From: Halorussus amylolyticus
Lineage (GTDB): Archaea > Halobacteriota > Halobacteria > Halobacteriales > Haladaptataceae
NCBI RefSeq assembly: GCF_004143485.2
Contig: NZ_ML974134.1
Span: forward strand, 119,262-183,261
DNA length: 64,000 bases
Reading direction: 5' to 3'
Shown here: piece by piece, positions 23,135-31,294 of the stretch
Numbering within the stretch: the first letter of the stretch is position 1
Layout of the letters: each line of letters begins with the position of its first letter
Made by a program: the position numbers and the translations under genes
The notes under the pieces: model-generated
Database searches by the model: none
What the model was told of the DNA's origin: nothing
Seen by the model: only the letters and a program-made list of their open reading frames with translations

Positions 23135-25174
23135 ATGGCAGCACTCCCCTTCGAACTCGCACCGGCCATCGCGGCCCTGCCGTTCGTATCGTTCCTCATC
23201 GCGCTGCTCGTGGGCGCGTTCGCGCCCCGGCTCCTGCCGAAGGGCGGCGCGATTCCGGGCATCCTCGCAACCGCGGGGTCGCTCGTGCTGTCGGTGTGGG
23301 CGGCCGTAGCGGTCTGGAACCACCCCGACGGGATGTACCACGACTCGATAACGTGGGTCGCCGGAGTCGGAGACGCGGCGTTCGACCTCCAGTTCGGCAT
23401 CCTGCTCGACCCGCTCTCGACGATGATGCTCGTCATCGTCTCGCTGGTCGCGGTCCTCGTCCACGTGTTCAGCCTCGGCTACATGAACGACGAGGGCGAG
23501 ACCGGCCTCCCGCGCTACTACGCCGGACTCGGCCTGTTCACCGCGAGCATGCTTTCGTTCGTGTTCGCGTCGAACCTGCTGATGGCGTTCATGTTCTTCG
23601 AACTCGTCGGCCTGTGTTCGTGGCTCCTCATCGGCTTCTGGTTCCGCGAACCCGGTCCGCCGAGCGCCGCGAAGAAGGCGTTCCTCGTCACCCGCTTCGG
23701 GGACTACTTCTTCCTCGTGGGCGTCGTCGGCGTGTTCGCCACGTTCGGCACCACGGCGTTCGTCGGGAGCGAGTCGTTCCCGATACTCGCCGACCAAGTA
23801 CTCGCAGGCGAGGGCGCGAGCGTGACCACGTTCCTCGGACTCGACCCGCAGGCGTGGTTCTCGGTTCTCGGCCTGCTGATTCTGGGCGGCGTCATCGGGA
23901 AGTCCGCTCAGTTCCCGCTCCACACGTGGCTTCCCGACGCGATGGAAGGCCCGACCCCCGTCTCCGCGCTGATTCACGCGGCGACGATGGTCGCGGCCGG
24001 TGTGTATCTCGTCGCGCGAATCTACGGCTTCTACGCCCTGCTTCCGCAGGTAATGGCGCTCATCGCGCTCGTCGGCGGCTTCACCGCGCTGTTCGCCGCG
24101 ACCATGGGCGTCGTCAAGCGAGAAATCAAGCAGGTGCTCGCGTACTCCACCATCTCCCAGTACGGCTACATGATGCTTGGACTGGGCGCTGGCGGCTACG
24201 TCGCGGCCACCTTCCACCTGATGACCCACGCGTTCTTCAAGGCGCTGCTGTTCCTCGGTGCGGGGTCGGTCATCATCGCGATGCACCACAACGAGAACAT
24301 GTGGGACATGGGCGGTCTGAAGGAGAAGATGCCCGTGACCTACTACGCGTTCCTCTCGGGGTCGCTCGCGCTGGCGGGCATCGTCCCGTTCTCGGGCTTC
24401 TGGTCGAAGGACGAGGTGCTGTACGAGGCGCTCGTCCACGGTCTCGAAAGCCCCATCCTGCTCGCGGCGTACGCGATGGGTCTGCTCGCGGTGTTCTTCA
24501 CCGGGTTCTACACCTTCCGGATGGTGTTCCTCACCTTCCACGGGAAGCCCCGGACAGACACCGCCCGCGACCCCCACGCTGTGGGCTGGAACGTGAAGGT
24601 CCCGCTGGTCGTCCTCGGCACGCTGGCCGCGGTCGCGGGACTCGTCAACATGGTTCCGGTCGCGGAAGTGACGGGCATCCACCTCGAATTCCTCCACGAC
24701 TGGCTCGACGCCGGTCCGGAGGCGCTGACTGCCCATCACTACGCCGACCTGATTCCGTACGCGTCGGGCGAAATCGGTAGCCCGCTTCTGACGGTGCTGC
24801 TGAGCGCTGGCGTCTCGCTCGGCCTCGCGCTCTCGGGCGCGGGTGCGGCGTGGCTCCTCTACGACGTGCCGGAGCCGATTCGGCACACCGACCGGCTCGG
24901 TCGGGTCAAGACGGTGCTGTTCAACAACTACTATCAGGACGAGTTCCAGGTGTGGCTCGCCAACGGCGTCACCCTGCCGCTCGCACGCGTCGCGGACAAG
25001 TTCGACCAGGGCGTCATCGACGGCGTGGTCAACGGCGTGTCGAGCGTGAGCCTGTTCAGCGGGGGTCGCATAAAGCGCATCCAGACCGGCGTGGTGTCGA
25101 ACTACGCCTTCCTGCTGACGATGGGCTTAGTCGTCTTACTCGTCTTCATCGGCGTCACAGGAGGTTGGTTCTGA
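23135..25174 (+). CDS. nuoL: NuoL, antiporter-like proton-pumping subunit
   Basis: A 679-residue membrane protein with about 15-16 TM helices, the distal pump of complex I. Seen are FFFELVGLCSWLLIGFWF-type helix 5 with its Glu, the lysine-bearing GKSAQFPLHTWLPDAMEGP segment, SALIHAATMVAAGVYLVAR and KREIKQVLAYSTISQYGYM. The C-terminal stretch after about residue 560 contains the lateral-helix region and the last TM. It directly abuts nuoM. Confidence 0.96.
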   Translation: MAALPFELAPAIAALPFVSFLIALLVGAFAPRLLPKGGAIPGILATAGSLVLSVWAAVAVWNHPDGMYHDSITWVAGVGDAAFDLQFGILLDPLSTMMLVIVSLVAVLVHVFSLGYMNDEGETGLPRYYAGLGLFTASMLSFVFASNLLMAFMFFELVGLCSWLLIGFWFREPGPPSAAKKAFLVTRFGDYFFLVGVVGVFATFGTTAFVGSESFPILADQVLAGEGASVTTFLGLDPQAWFSVLGLLILGGVIGKSAQFPLHTWLPDAMEGPTPVSALIHAATMVAAGVYLVARIYGFYALLPQVMALIALVGGFTALFAATMGVVKREIKQVLAYSTISQYGYMMLGLGAGGYVAATFHLMTHAFFKALLFLGAGSVIIAMHHNENMWDMGGLKEKMPVTYYAFLSGSLALAGIVPFSGFWSKDEVLYEALVHGLESPILLAAYAMGLLAVFFTGFYTFRMVFLTFHGKPRTDTARDPHAVGWNVKVPLVVLGTLAAVAGLVNMVPVAEVTGIHLEFLHDWLDAGPEALTAHHYADLIPYASGEIGSPLLTVLLSAGVSLGLALSGAGAAWLLYDVPEPIRHTDRLGRVKTVLFNNYYQDEFQVWLANGVTLPLARVADKFDQGVIDGVVNGVSSVSLFSGGRIKRIQTGVVSNYAFLLTMGLVVLLVFIGVTGGWF

Positions 25175-26704
25175 ATGTGGATTGAAGCACTCATCGCGGT
25201 CACGCTGGCCAGCGCGGCCGTCGTCTTCCTCGCCCCGAACAAGGTGGCGGGGAAGCTGGCGTTCGTGCTCAGCCTGCTCCCGGTCGGCGGGAGTCTCTGG
25301 ATGTACAGCACGTACGAGGCCAGCGGGAACGCCCTCTTGGAGGGCAGCACGCTGGCGTTCGAGACGAACTACCAGTGGGTCGTCGCGGGTCCGTACAGCC
25401 TGAACTGGCACGTCGGACTCGACGGCATCAGTATGCCGCTCATCGCGCTGACCACGGTGCTCACGTCGCTGGCGCTGCTGGCGTCGTGGACCCCGATTCA
25501 GGAGCGCCAGAGCCAGTTCTATGGCCTGATGCTCTTCCTCGAAGCGAGCCTGTTGGGCGTCTTCTCGGCGCTCGACTTCTTCGTCTGGTTCGTCTTCTGG
25601 GAGATGGTGCTGGTGCCGATGTACGTCCTCATCGGCGTCTGGGGCGGGCCGCGCCGGAAGTACGCGGCCATCAAGATGTTCGTCTACACGAACATCGCGA
25701 GCCTCGCGCTGTTCATCGGCTTCGTCGCGCTCGTCTTCGGTCTCGGCGACTCGGTGACGACGTTCGACATGCCGACGGTCGCCCAAGCGCTACGCGCGGG
25801 CGAACTCGGTTCGCTCGGTCCTATCGGTCCGGAGACGCTGAAGGTCGCGGCGTTCGTCGCGATGTTCGTCGGCTTCGCGGTCAAGGTGCCGGTCGTTCCG
25901 TTCCACACGTGGCTCCCGGACGCCCACGTCGAGGCCCCGACGCCGGTCTCCATCATGCTGGCCGGTGTCCTGCTGAAGATGGGCACCTACGCCCTGCTCC
26001 GGTTCAACTTCACGATGCTCCCGGATGTGGCGCAGGCGAACGCACAGCTCATCGCCATCTTCGCGGTCGTGAGCGTGCTCTACGGCGCGATGCTCGCGCT
26101 CGCACAGACCGACTTGAAGCGCATCGTGGCGTACTCCTCGGTGTCGTCGATGGGGTACGTCATCCTCGGTCTCGTCGCGTACACCGTCTACGGCATGGGC
26201 GGCGCGACGTTCCAGATGGTCGCCCACGGTCTCATCTCGGGACTGATGTTCATGGCGGTCGGCGTCATCTACAACACGACTCACACCCGGATGGTCTCCG
26301 ACATGTCCGGGCTGGCGAGCAAGATGCCGTTCACCGTCGCGGTGTTCGTCGCGGGCGCGTTCGGCTACATGGGACTGCCCCTGATGGCCGGGTTCGCCGC
26401 GGAACTGTTCATCTTCCTCGGCTCGTTCGGCGCGTTCGAGGGGTCGGTGTTGTTCACCGCGGCCGCGATGTTCGGCATCGTCATCGTCGCGGGCTACCTG
26501 CTGCTCGCGATGCAGCGCACGCTGTTCGGGCCGTTCGAGTTGGAGACTGACTACGAGGTCGGTCCCGCGGCGTTCCACGACGTGGCACCGCTCGTGGTGC
26601 TCATCCTGCTCGTGATTCTGCTCGGCGTGGACCCGAACATCTTCTTCGGCATGATTCAAGACGCAGTCAATCCGATTGCGGCGGCCACCGGAGGTGGTGC
26701 CTAA
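25175..26704 (+). CDS. nuoM: NuoM, antiporter-like proton-pumping subunit
   Basis: A 509-residue membrane protein with about 14 TM helices. Conserved features are DFFVWFVFWEMVLVPMYVLI (helix-5 Glu), KVPVVPFHTWLPDAHVEAP, SIMLAGVLLKMGTYALLRF and QTDLKRIVAYSSVSSMGYV. The ATG at 25175 follows the nuoL stop with no gap and the stop directly abuts nuoN, so L-M-N are translated as a block. Confidence 0.96.
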   Translation: MWIEALIAVTLASAAVVFLAPNKVAGKLAFVLSLLPVGGSLWMYSTYEASGNALLEGSTLAFETNYQWVVAGPYSLNWHVGLDGISMPLIALTTVLTSLALLASWTPIQERQSQFYGLMLFLEASLLGVFSALDFFVWFVFWEMVLVPMYVLIGVWGGPRRKYAAIKMFVYTNIASLALFIGFVALVFGLGDSVTTFDMPTVAQALRAGELGSLGPIGPETLKVAAFVAMFVGFAVKVPVVPFHTWLPDAHVEAPTPVSIMLAGVLLKMGTYALLRFNFTMLPDVAQANAQLIAIFAVVSVLYGAMLALAQTDLKRIVAYSSVSSMGYVILGLVAYTVYGMGGATFQMVAHGLISGLMFMAVGVIYNTTHTRMVSDMSGLASKMPFTVAVFVAGAFGYMGLPLMAGFAAELFIFLGSFGAFEGSVLFTAAAMFGIVIVAGYLLLAMQRTLFGPFELETDYEVGPAAFHDVAPLVVLILLVILLGVDPNIFFGMIQDAVNPIAAATGGGA

Positions 26705-28186
26705 ATGGCGTACCAGCTTCCGGGATGGGCGGCACTCGCACCCACGCTGACGTTCGTGGCGGCCGCGTTGGTGCTGTTCCTCATCGATAGTATCGACCCC
26801 GACTCGGAGAACCGCGCCCTGCTGGCTGGCACCGCGACCGTCGGGTCGCTGGTGGCGGCTGGCTTCGCGGCGTGGTTCCTCATCGCGGGCACGGGTGAGG
26901 AACCGTTCACGCTCTACGCCGACTCGCTCGTCGTGGACTCGATGAGCCTGTTCTTCGCGTTCGTGTTCGCGAGCGTGACCGCGATGGTGGTCGTCGCGAG
27001 CTACGACTACATGCGCGACCACTCCTACCAGGGCGAGTACTACGCGCTGGTGATGCTGGCCGCGACCGGGATGACGCTGATGCCCGCCGCGAACAGCCTC
27101 GCGGTGGTGTTCATCAGCCTCGAACTCGCCAGTCTGCCGTCCTACGCGCTCGTCGCGATTCTGAAGAAGAACCGCGGGAGCGTCGAGGCCGGACTCAAGT
27201 ACTTCCTAATCGGCGCGCTGTCGTCGTCGATTCTGGCGTACGGCATCAGCCTCGTCTACGGGGTCAGCGGCACGCTGCTGCTCCCCGAAATCGCGAGCGC
27301 GGTCGAAATCGAGGGACTGACCGGCGTCCTCGGCATCGGCGTGCTCATGATTCTGGGCGGGTTCGCGTTCAAGACCGCGAGCGTTCCGTTCCACTTCTGG
27401 GCACCCGAAGCGTACGAGGGCGCACCCGCGCCCATCTCGGCGTTCCTCTCGTCGGCCTCGAAGGCCGCCGGGTTCGCCGTGGCGTTCCGGGTGTTCACGG
27501 TCGCGTTCCCCGTCGAAGCGTACGTCGCGACCATCGACTGGGTGCTGGCGGTCCAGATTCTCGCGGTCGTCACGATGACGCTCGGGAACTTCGCCGCGGC
27601 CACGCAGGATACGGTCAAGCGGATGCTCGCGTACTCGTCGGTCGGCCACGCTGGCTACGCGCTCATCGCGCTGGCCTCGCTGACCGGCACCGGGAGCGAC
27701 CAGTTCGTTCTCGGCGGCGGGATGGCCCACCTGCTCGTCTACGGCTTCATGAACACGGGCGCGTTCCTGTTCGTCGCCCTCGCGGAGTACTGGTCCGTGG
27801 GCCGGACCTTCGAGGACTACAACGGTCTCGCCAAGCAAGCGCCGTTCGCGTGCGCGGCGATGACGCTGTTCATGTTCAACCTCGCCGGACTTCCGGTCGG
27901 GGCCGGGTTCATGAGCAAGTACTTCCTGTTCGCGGGCGCGGTCGGCGCGGGCTTCTGGTGGCTCACCGCGGTCGGTGCCATCAACTCCGCGCTGTCGCTG
28001 TACTACTACTCGCGGGTCGTCAAGGCGATGTGGATAGAGGAGCCGACTCAGGAGTTCGCCATCGAGTCGAAGCCGGTCGGTCTCTACGCCGCCATCGCGG
28101 CGGCCGCGGTCGTCACGGTCCTGCTCCTGCCCGGGTTCGGTCCGGTGTGGGCGTTCGCGCAGGACGCGGCCGCGGCGCTCGTCTGA
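26705..28186 (+). CDS. nuoN: NuoN, antiporter-like proton-pumping subunit
   Basis: A 493-residue membrane protein with about 14 TM helices. SLELASLPSYALVAILKK (helix-5 Glu), FKTASVPFHFWAPEAYEGAP, SSASKAAGFAVAFRVF and QDTVKRMLAYSSVGHAGYAL are the family landmarks. It is the last nuo gene; T tracts follow at 28202-28227. No nuoE, nuoF or nuoG follows. Confidence 0.96.
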   Translation: MAYQLPGWAALAPTLTFVAAALVLFLIDSIDPDSENRALLAGTATVGSLVAAGFAAWFLIAGTGEEPFTLYADSLVVDSMSLFFAFVFASVTAMVVVASYDYMRDHSYQGEYYALVMLAATGMTLMPAANSLAVVFISLELASLPSYALVAILKKNRGSVEAGLKYFLIGALSSSILAYGISLVYGVSGTLLLPEIASAVEIEGLTGVLGIGVLMILGGFAFKTASVPFHFWAPEAYEGAPAPISAFLSSASKAAGFAVAFRVFTVAFPVEAYVATIDWVLAVQILAVVTMTLGNFAAATQDTVKRMLAYSSVGHAGYALIALASLTGTGSDQFVLGGGMAHLLVYGFMNTGAFLFVALAEYWSVGRTFEDYNGLAKQAPFACAAMTLFMFNLAGLPVGAGFMSKYFLFAGAVGAGFWWLTAVGAINSALSLYYYSRVVKAMWIEEPTQEFAIESKPVGLYAAIAAAAVVTVLLLPGFGPVWAFAQDAAAALV

Positions 28187-28200
28187 CGGACTCGCGCTTC

Positions 28201-28227
28201 GATTTTTGATTTCGGTCGTTCTTTTTC
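28201..28227 (+). terminator. T-rich terminator candidate after nuoN
   Basis: Two T tracts (gattttt and gttcttttt) within 40 bases of the nuoN stop suit archaeal oligo-T termination of the long nuo transcript. Confidence 0.5.
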
Positions 28228-28318
28228 ACTCGGTGTTGTTTTCCGCTTGGTCGAAGTATCGAGAGAATTCCGTAGACCGTTGGAAGTGGTTCGTTGGAAG
28301 TGGCCCGCTGACGACAAG

Positions 28319-28664
28319 AAGCTAGCTACCTCCGGTACCTATGAGAACCGTACCGCACAACACCGCAACCGCAGGCCACATCCTCCCCAACCGACTGCGG
28401 TCCTCACGCCTCACTTCGCTCGGCGTTGCGGTCCTCATCCCTCGCACGCATGGGCGCACCCACGAGGGGTGCGCCAGCGCGCGCCGTGACCCACGGACAC
28501 GGTGTCTCGCATCTCTACTTTGAAATATGGCGCGTGGGGTCGGCCCCTCGGGGGCCGACAGACCGCGCGAGGGATGAGTGAGCGAGCGACCGCAGGGAGC
28601 GAGTGAGCGAATCGGCTGGGGAGGGTGTGGTACGGTCTTCTTAGGTACCGGGAGTAGCTAGCTT
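28319..28664. repeat. Long inverted-arm repeat R1, copy b
   Basis: A 346-bp relative of the element at 8973-9309. The termini aagctagctacc (28319) and gtagctagctt (ending 28664) are inverted, and both ends carry ggtacc close inside. The left arm has the full block with gcaggccaca and ctccccaaccgactgcg, but the right arm lacks part of the matching block, so pairing is shorter than in copy a. The core ccctcgcacgcatgggcgc (28439-28457) and ccagcgcgcgccgtga are identical to copy a and in the same orientation. No gene is supported in 28187-28806. Confidence 0.8.
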
Positions 28665-28806
28665 CATCGTGCGTCCGATTGTTTCGACAGAGCTGACTCT
28701 TCCGACTCCACGCCCGTATCGAGTATCGTTCGATTTTACTCATCGAACCACGCGCACGTTTCGTAGACGGTAGACTTTAGGCCGAGCAAGCGAAACCGCG
28801 GGCTAG

Positions 28807-30297
28807 ATGGTTTCCCGCCTCGTGCTGGGATGCGGACCCGTCGGCCAGACGCTGGTGGAAGCGATAGCCGACACGTCCGGGAGCCTGCTCGTCATCGACG
28901 ACAGCGAGAACCGCGTCGAGACGCTTCGCGACGAGAAAGTCTCGGCGACGTGCGACGACCCCAGCGACCCCGCGGTCGTCCTCGACAGGACGACCGACGC
29001 CGAGGTGGTGATAATCGCGGACGAGGACCCCGAGGCCAACCGTCAGGCCGCCGAACTCGCGGCCGAGGAGTTCCCCGACGCCTACCTGATAGTGTATCTC
29101 GGCCGGGGGTACGACGACGCCGACCGCGAGGCGATGGCGGCGGTCGCCGACCGACTCGTCGACCCGACCGACGTGCTGGCCGACCGCGTCCTCTCGGTCT
29201 CGGTCGGCGAGAACGCAGACCGGACCGCGAAGCTCCAGCGCACCCTTCGGGGCATCGACGGCACGCTCGGGGTGTTCATGCACGACAACCCCGACCCCGA
29301 CGCCATCGCGAGCGCAGTCGCGGTGTGTCGCATCGCCGAGACCGTCGGCGTCGAGGCCGAGGCCTGTTACTTCGGAGAGATTTCCCATCAGGAGAATCGG
29401 GCGTTCGTGAATCTGCTCGCCCTCGACCTGCGGGACTTCGACGCCGCCGACGACTTCGACCCCGAGGAGTTCGGGGCCATCGCGCTCGTGGACCACTCCC
29501 GGCCGGGCGTCAACGACCAGCTCCCGCCCGAGACGCCGATAGATATCGTGGTGGACCACCACCCGCCGAAAGAGCCTGTCGAGGCGGCGTTCGTGGACCT
29601 CCGGAGCAACGTGGGCGCGACCTCGACCCTGATGGCCGAACACGTCCAGCGACTGGGTCTCGAACTCACCGAGGATGTGGCGACCGGGCTACTGTACGGC
29701 ATCCGAGTCGATACCAAGGACTTCGCCCGCGAGGTCTCGACCGCCGACTTCGAGGCCGCGTCGTACCTGCTACCCAACGCCGATACGTCGATTCTCGACC
29801 GGGTCGAGAGTCCGTCGATTAGCGCCGACACGTTCGAGACGATGGCCCGCGCCATCCGAAACAGGCGCATGGAGGGGACCGTCCTCGCCACCTGCGTCGG
29901 GTCGCTGTCCGACCGCGACGCGCTCGCGCAGGCGGCCGACCAACTCCTCAACATGAACGGCGTGACGACGACGCTGGTCTACGGCTTTCGGGACGGAACG
30001 GTGTTCGTCTCCGCGCGCGCTCGCGGGACCGACATCGACCTCGGCGAGACGATGCGGGCCGCGTTCGCCCAAATCGGGAGCGCGGGCGGTCACGCCGACA
30101 TGGCGGGCGCACAGATTTCGCTCGGCCTGCTCGGCGCGGTCGAAGCCGAGGAGGAGTCGTCGCTCACGGAAGTCGTGAGCGACGTCATCACCGAGCGCTT
30201 CTTCGAGACGGTTCGGTCGGTTCCCGAGAGCGACGGCGAGTACGCTCCGGAAGGCGAGATGAGCTTCGACACGCCCGTCGTCGAACCCGAGAGCTAA
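28807..30297 (+). CDS. TrkA-N (RCK)/DHH-DHHA1 phosphoesterase
   Basis: A 496-residue fusion. Residues 1-125 form a Rossmann/RCK-N domain (LVLGCGPVGQTLVEAI, ending near DRVLSVSV). A DHH phosphoesterase domain follows with the metal motifs DNPDPDAIAS (about 159), LVDHSRPG and VVDHHPP (about 247). A DHHA1 domain ends in GSAGGHADMAGAQ (about 425). DHH-DHHA1 proteins hydrolyse short oligonucleotides (nanoRNases), pAp or cyclic dinucleotides; the RCK domain usually binds a nucleotide ligand and may gate activity. It is an isolated gene upstream of the CBS-ParB gene, same strand, 62 bases apart. Confidence 0.88.
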   Translation: MVSRLVLGCGPVGQTLVEAIADTSGSLLVIDDSENRVETLRDEKVSATCDDPSDPAVVLDRTTDAEVVIIADEDPEANRQAAELAAEEFPDAYLIVYLGRGYDDADREAMAAVADRLVDPTDVLADRVLSVSVGENADRTAKLQRTLRGIDGTLGVFMHDNPDPDAIASAVAVCRIAETVGVEAEACYFGEISHQENRAFVNLLALDLRDFDAADDFDPEEFGAIALVDHSRPGVNDQLPPETPIDIVVDHHPPKEPVEAAFVDLRSNVGATSTLMAEHVQRLGLELTEDVATGLLYGIRVDTKDFAREVSTADFEAASYLLPNADTSILDRVESPSISADTFETMARAIRNRRMEGTVLATCVGSLSDRDALAQAADQLLNMNGVTTTLVYGFRDGTVFVSARARGTDIDLGETMRAAFAQIGSAGGHADMAGAQISLGLLGAVEAEEESSLTEVVSDVITERFFETVRSVPESDGEYAPEGEMSFDTPVVEPES

Positions 30298-30359
30298 ATC
30301 GCGCGAACCGGGCGCCACGACCGGGAAACCTTTTCAATCGGGGTCTCGTCGGTGAGTGC

Positions 30360-31184
30360 ATGGACGTGTCGGTGCCGGACGGCGGCGTGGCCGGTGGCAA
30401 GCCGAAGGTCAAAGACTACATGACGCGGGACGTCTCGACGGTTTCGCCCGACGCCACCGTCGAGGAAGTCTCCCGGCGAATCGCCGAGAGCGACGAACAC
30501 AACGGCTTCCCGGTGTGTGACGGCCGCCGAGTCGAGGGGTTCGTCACCGCCCGCGACATGCTGCTGGCCGACCCCAACGAGCCGATTTTCAAGGTGATGA
30601 GCCAGGAGCTCATCGTCGCCCACCCCGATATGAACGTCAACGACGCCGCGCGGGTCATCCTCCGGTCGGGCATCCAGAAGCTTCCGGTGGTGGACGACGC
30701 GGGCAACCTCGTGGGCATCATCTCGAACACCGACGTGATTCGGTCCCAAATCGAGCGCGCGACCCCCGAGAAGGTGGGCAAACTCATGCGAACGCTCGAA
30801 TCCATCCACGACACCGAGGTCGAACAGACCCGACGGCAGGTCCCGCTGGCCGAACTCACGCCGACGCAGGGGAAGGTGTACGCCGACGAACTCGAAGGCC
30901 GGAGCTACGAACTCGAACGCGGTCTCGCCGAACCGCTCGTGGTCATCGACTGCGGCGGGGACGGTGGGGCCGACCTCCTGCTGGCCGACGGCCACCATCG
31001 AGCGCTCGCGGCCGACCGACTCGACATCGACGAGATGGACGCCTACGTCATCGTGGTGGACGAGACAATCGAACTCGGCATGGCGAAGACCGCCGAGAAG
31101 GAAGGCCTCCGGACCATCGACGACGTGAACGTGGTCGATTACGCCCGCCACCCTCTCGTAGAGACGACGAAGCGGTTGCAGTAG
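30360..31184 (+). CDS. CBS-pair/ParB-like protein, candidate free serine kinase (SerK-like)
   Basis: A 274-residue protein. Residues about 15-135 are two CBS domains (VKDYMTRDVSTVSPDATVEE and VMSQELIVAHPDMNVNDAAR). Residues about 160-274 are a ParB/sulfiredoxin-like domain with the motif ADGHHRALAADR (D210, H212, H213, R214). In hyperthermophilic archaea, stand-alone proteins of this fold with a DGHHR motif act as free L-serine kinases feeding O-phosphoserine to cysteine synthesis, so partition (ParB) function is unlikely here. The CBS pair may sense adenine nucleotides. Assignment to SerK is inference. Confidence 0.78.
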   Translation: MDVSVPDGGVAGGKPKVKDYMTRDVSTVSPDATVEEVSRRIAESDEHNGFPVCDGRRVEGFVTARDMLLADPNEPIFKVMSQELIVAHPDMNVNDAARVILRSGIQKLPVVDDAGNLVGIISNTDVIRSQIERATPEKVGKLMRTLESIHDTEVEQTRRQVPLAELTPTQGKVYADELEGRSYELERGLAEPLVVIDCGGDGGADLLLADGHHRALAADRLDIDEMDAYVIVVDETIELGMAKTAEKEGLRTIDDVNVVDYARHPLVETTKRLQ

Positions 31185-31263
31185 GGACCTTCGTTCGACG
31201 GCAGTCGTCGCCATCGTCCCGGAACGCCCGTCCGGACTGTCCGAATGGTTCGGAACCCAATCA

Positions 31264-31273
31264 TATTATTTAG
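31264..31273 (+). promoter_or_regulatory. TATA box for methylmalonyl-CoA mutase
   Basis: tattatttag lies about 27 bases upstream of the ATG at 31295, giving a leaderless transcript. Confidence 0.55.
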
Positions 31274-31294
31274 CTCTGGGGCAAATATTGACCC

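Noticed and set aside
30360-31184. Chromosome partition protein ParB
   Set aside because: No helix-turn-helix or parS-binding domain and no ParA neighbour. The CBS fusion and DGHHR motif point elsewhere.
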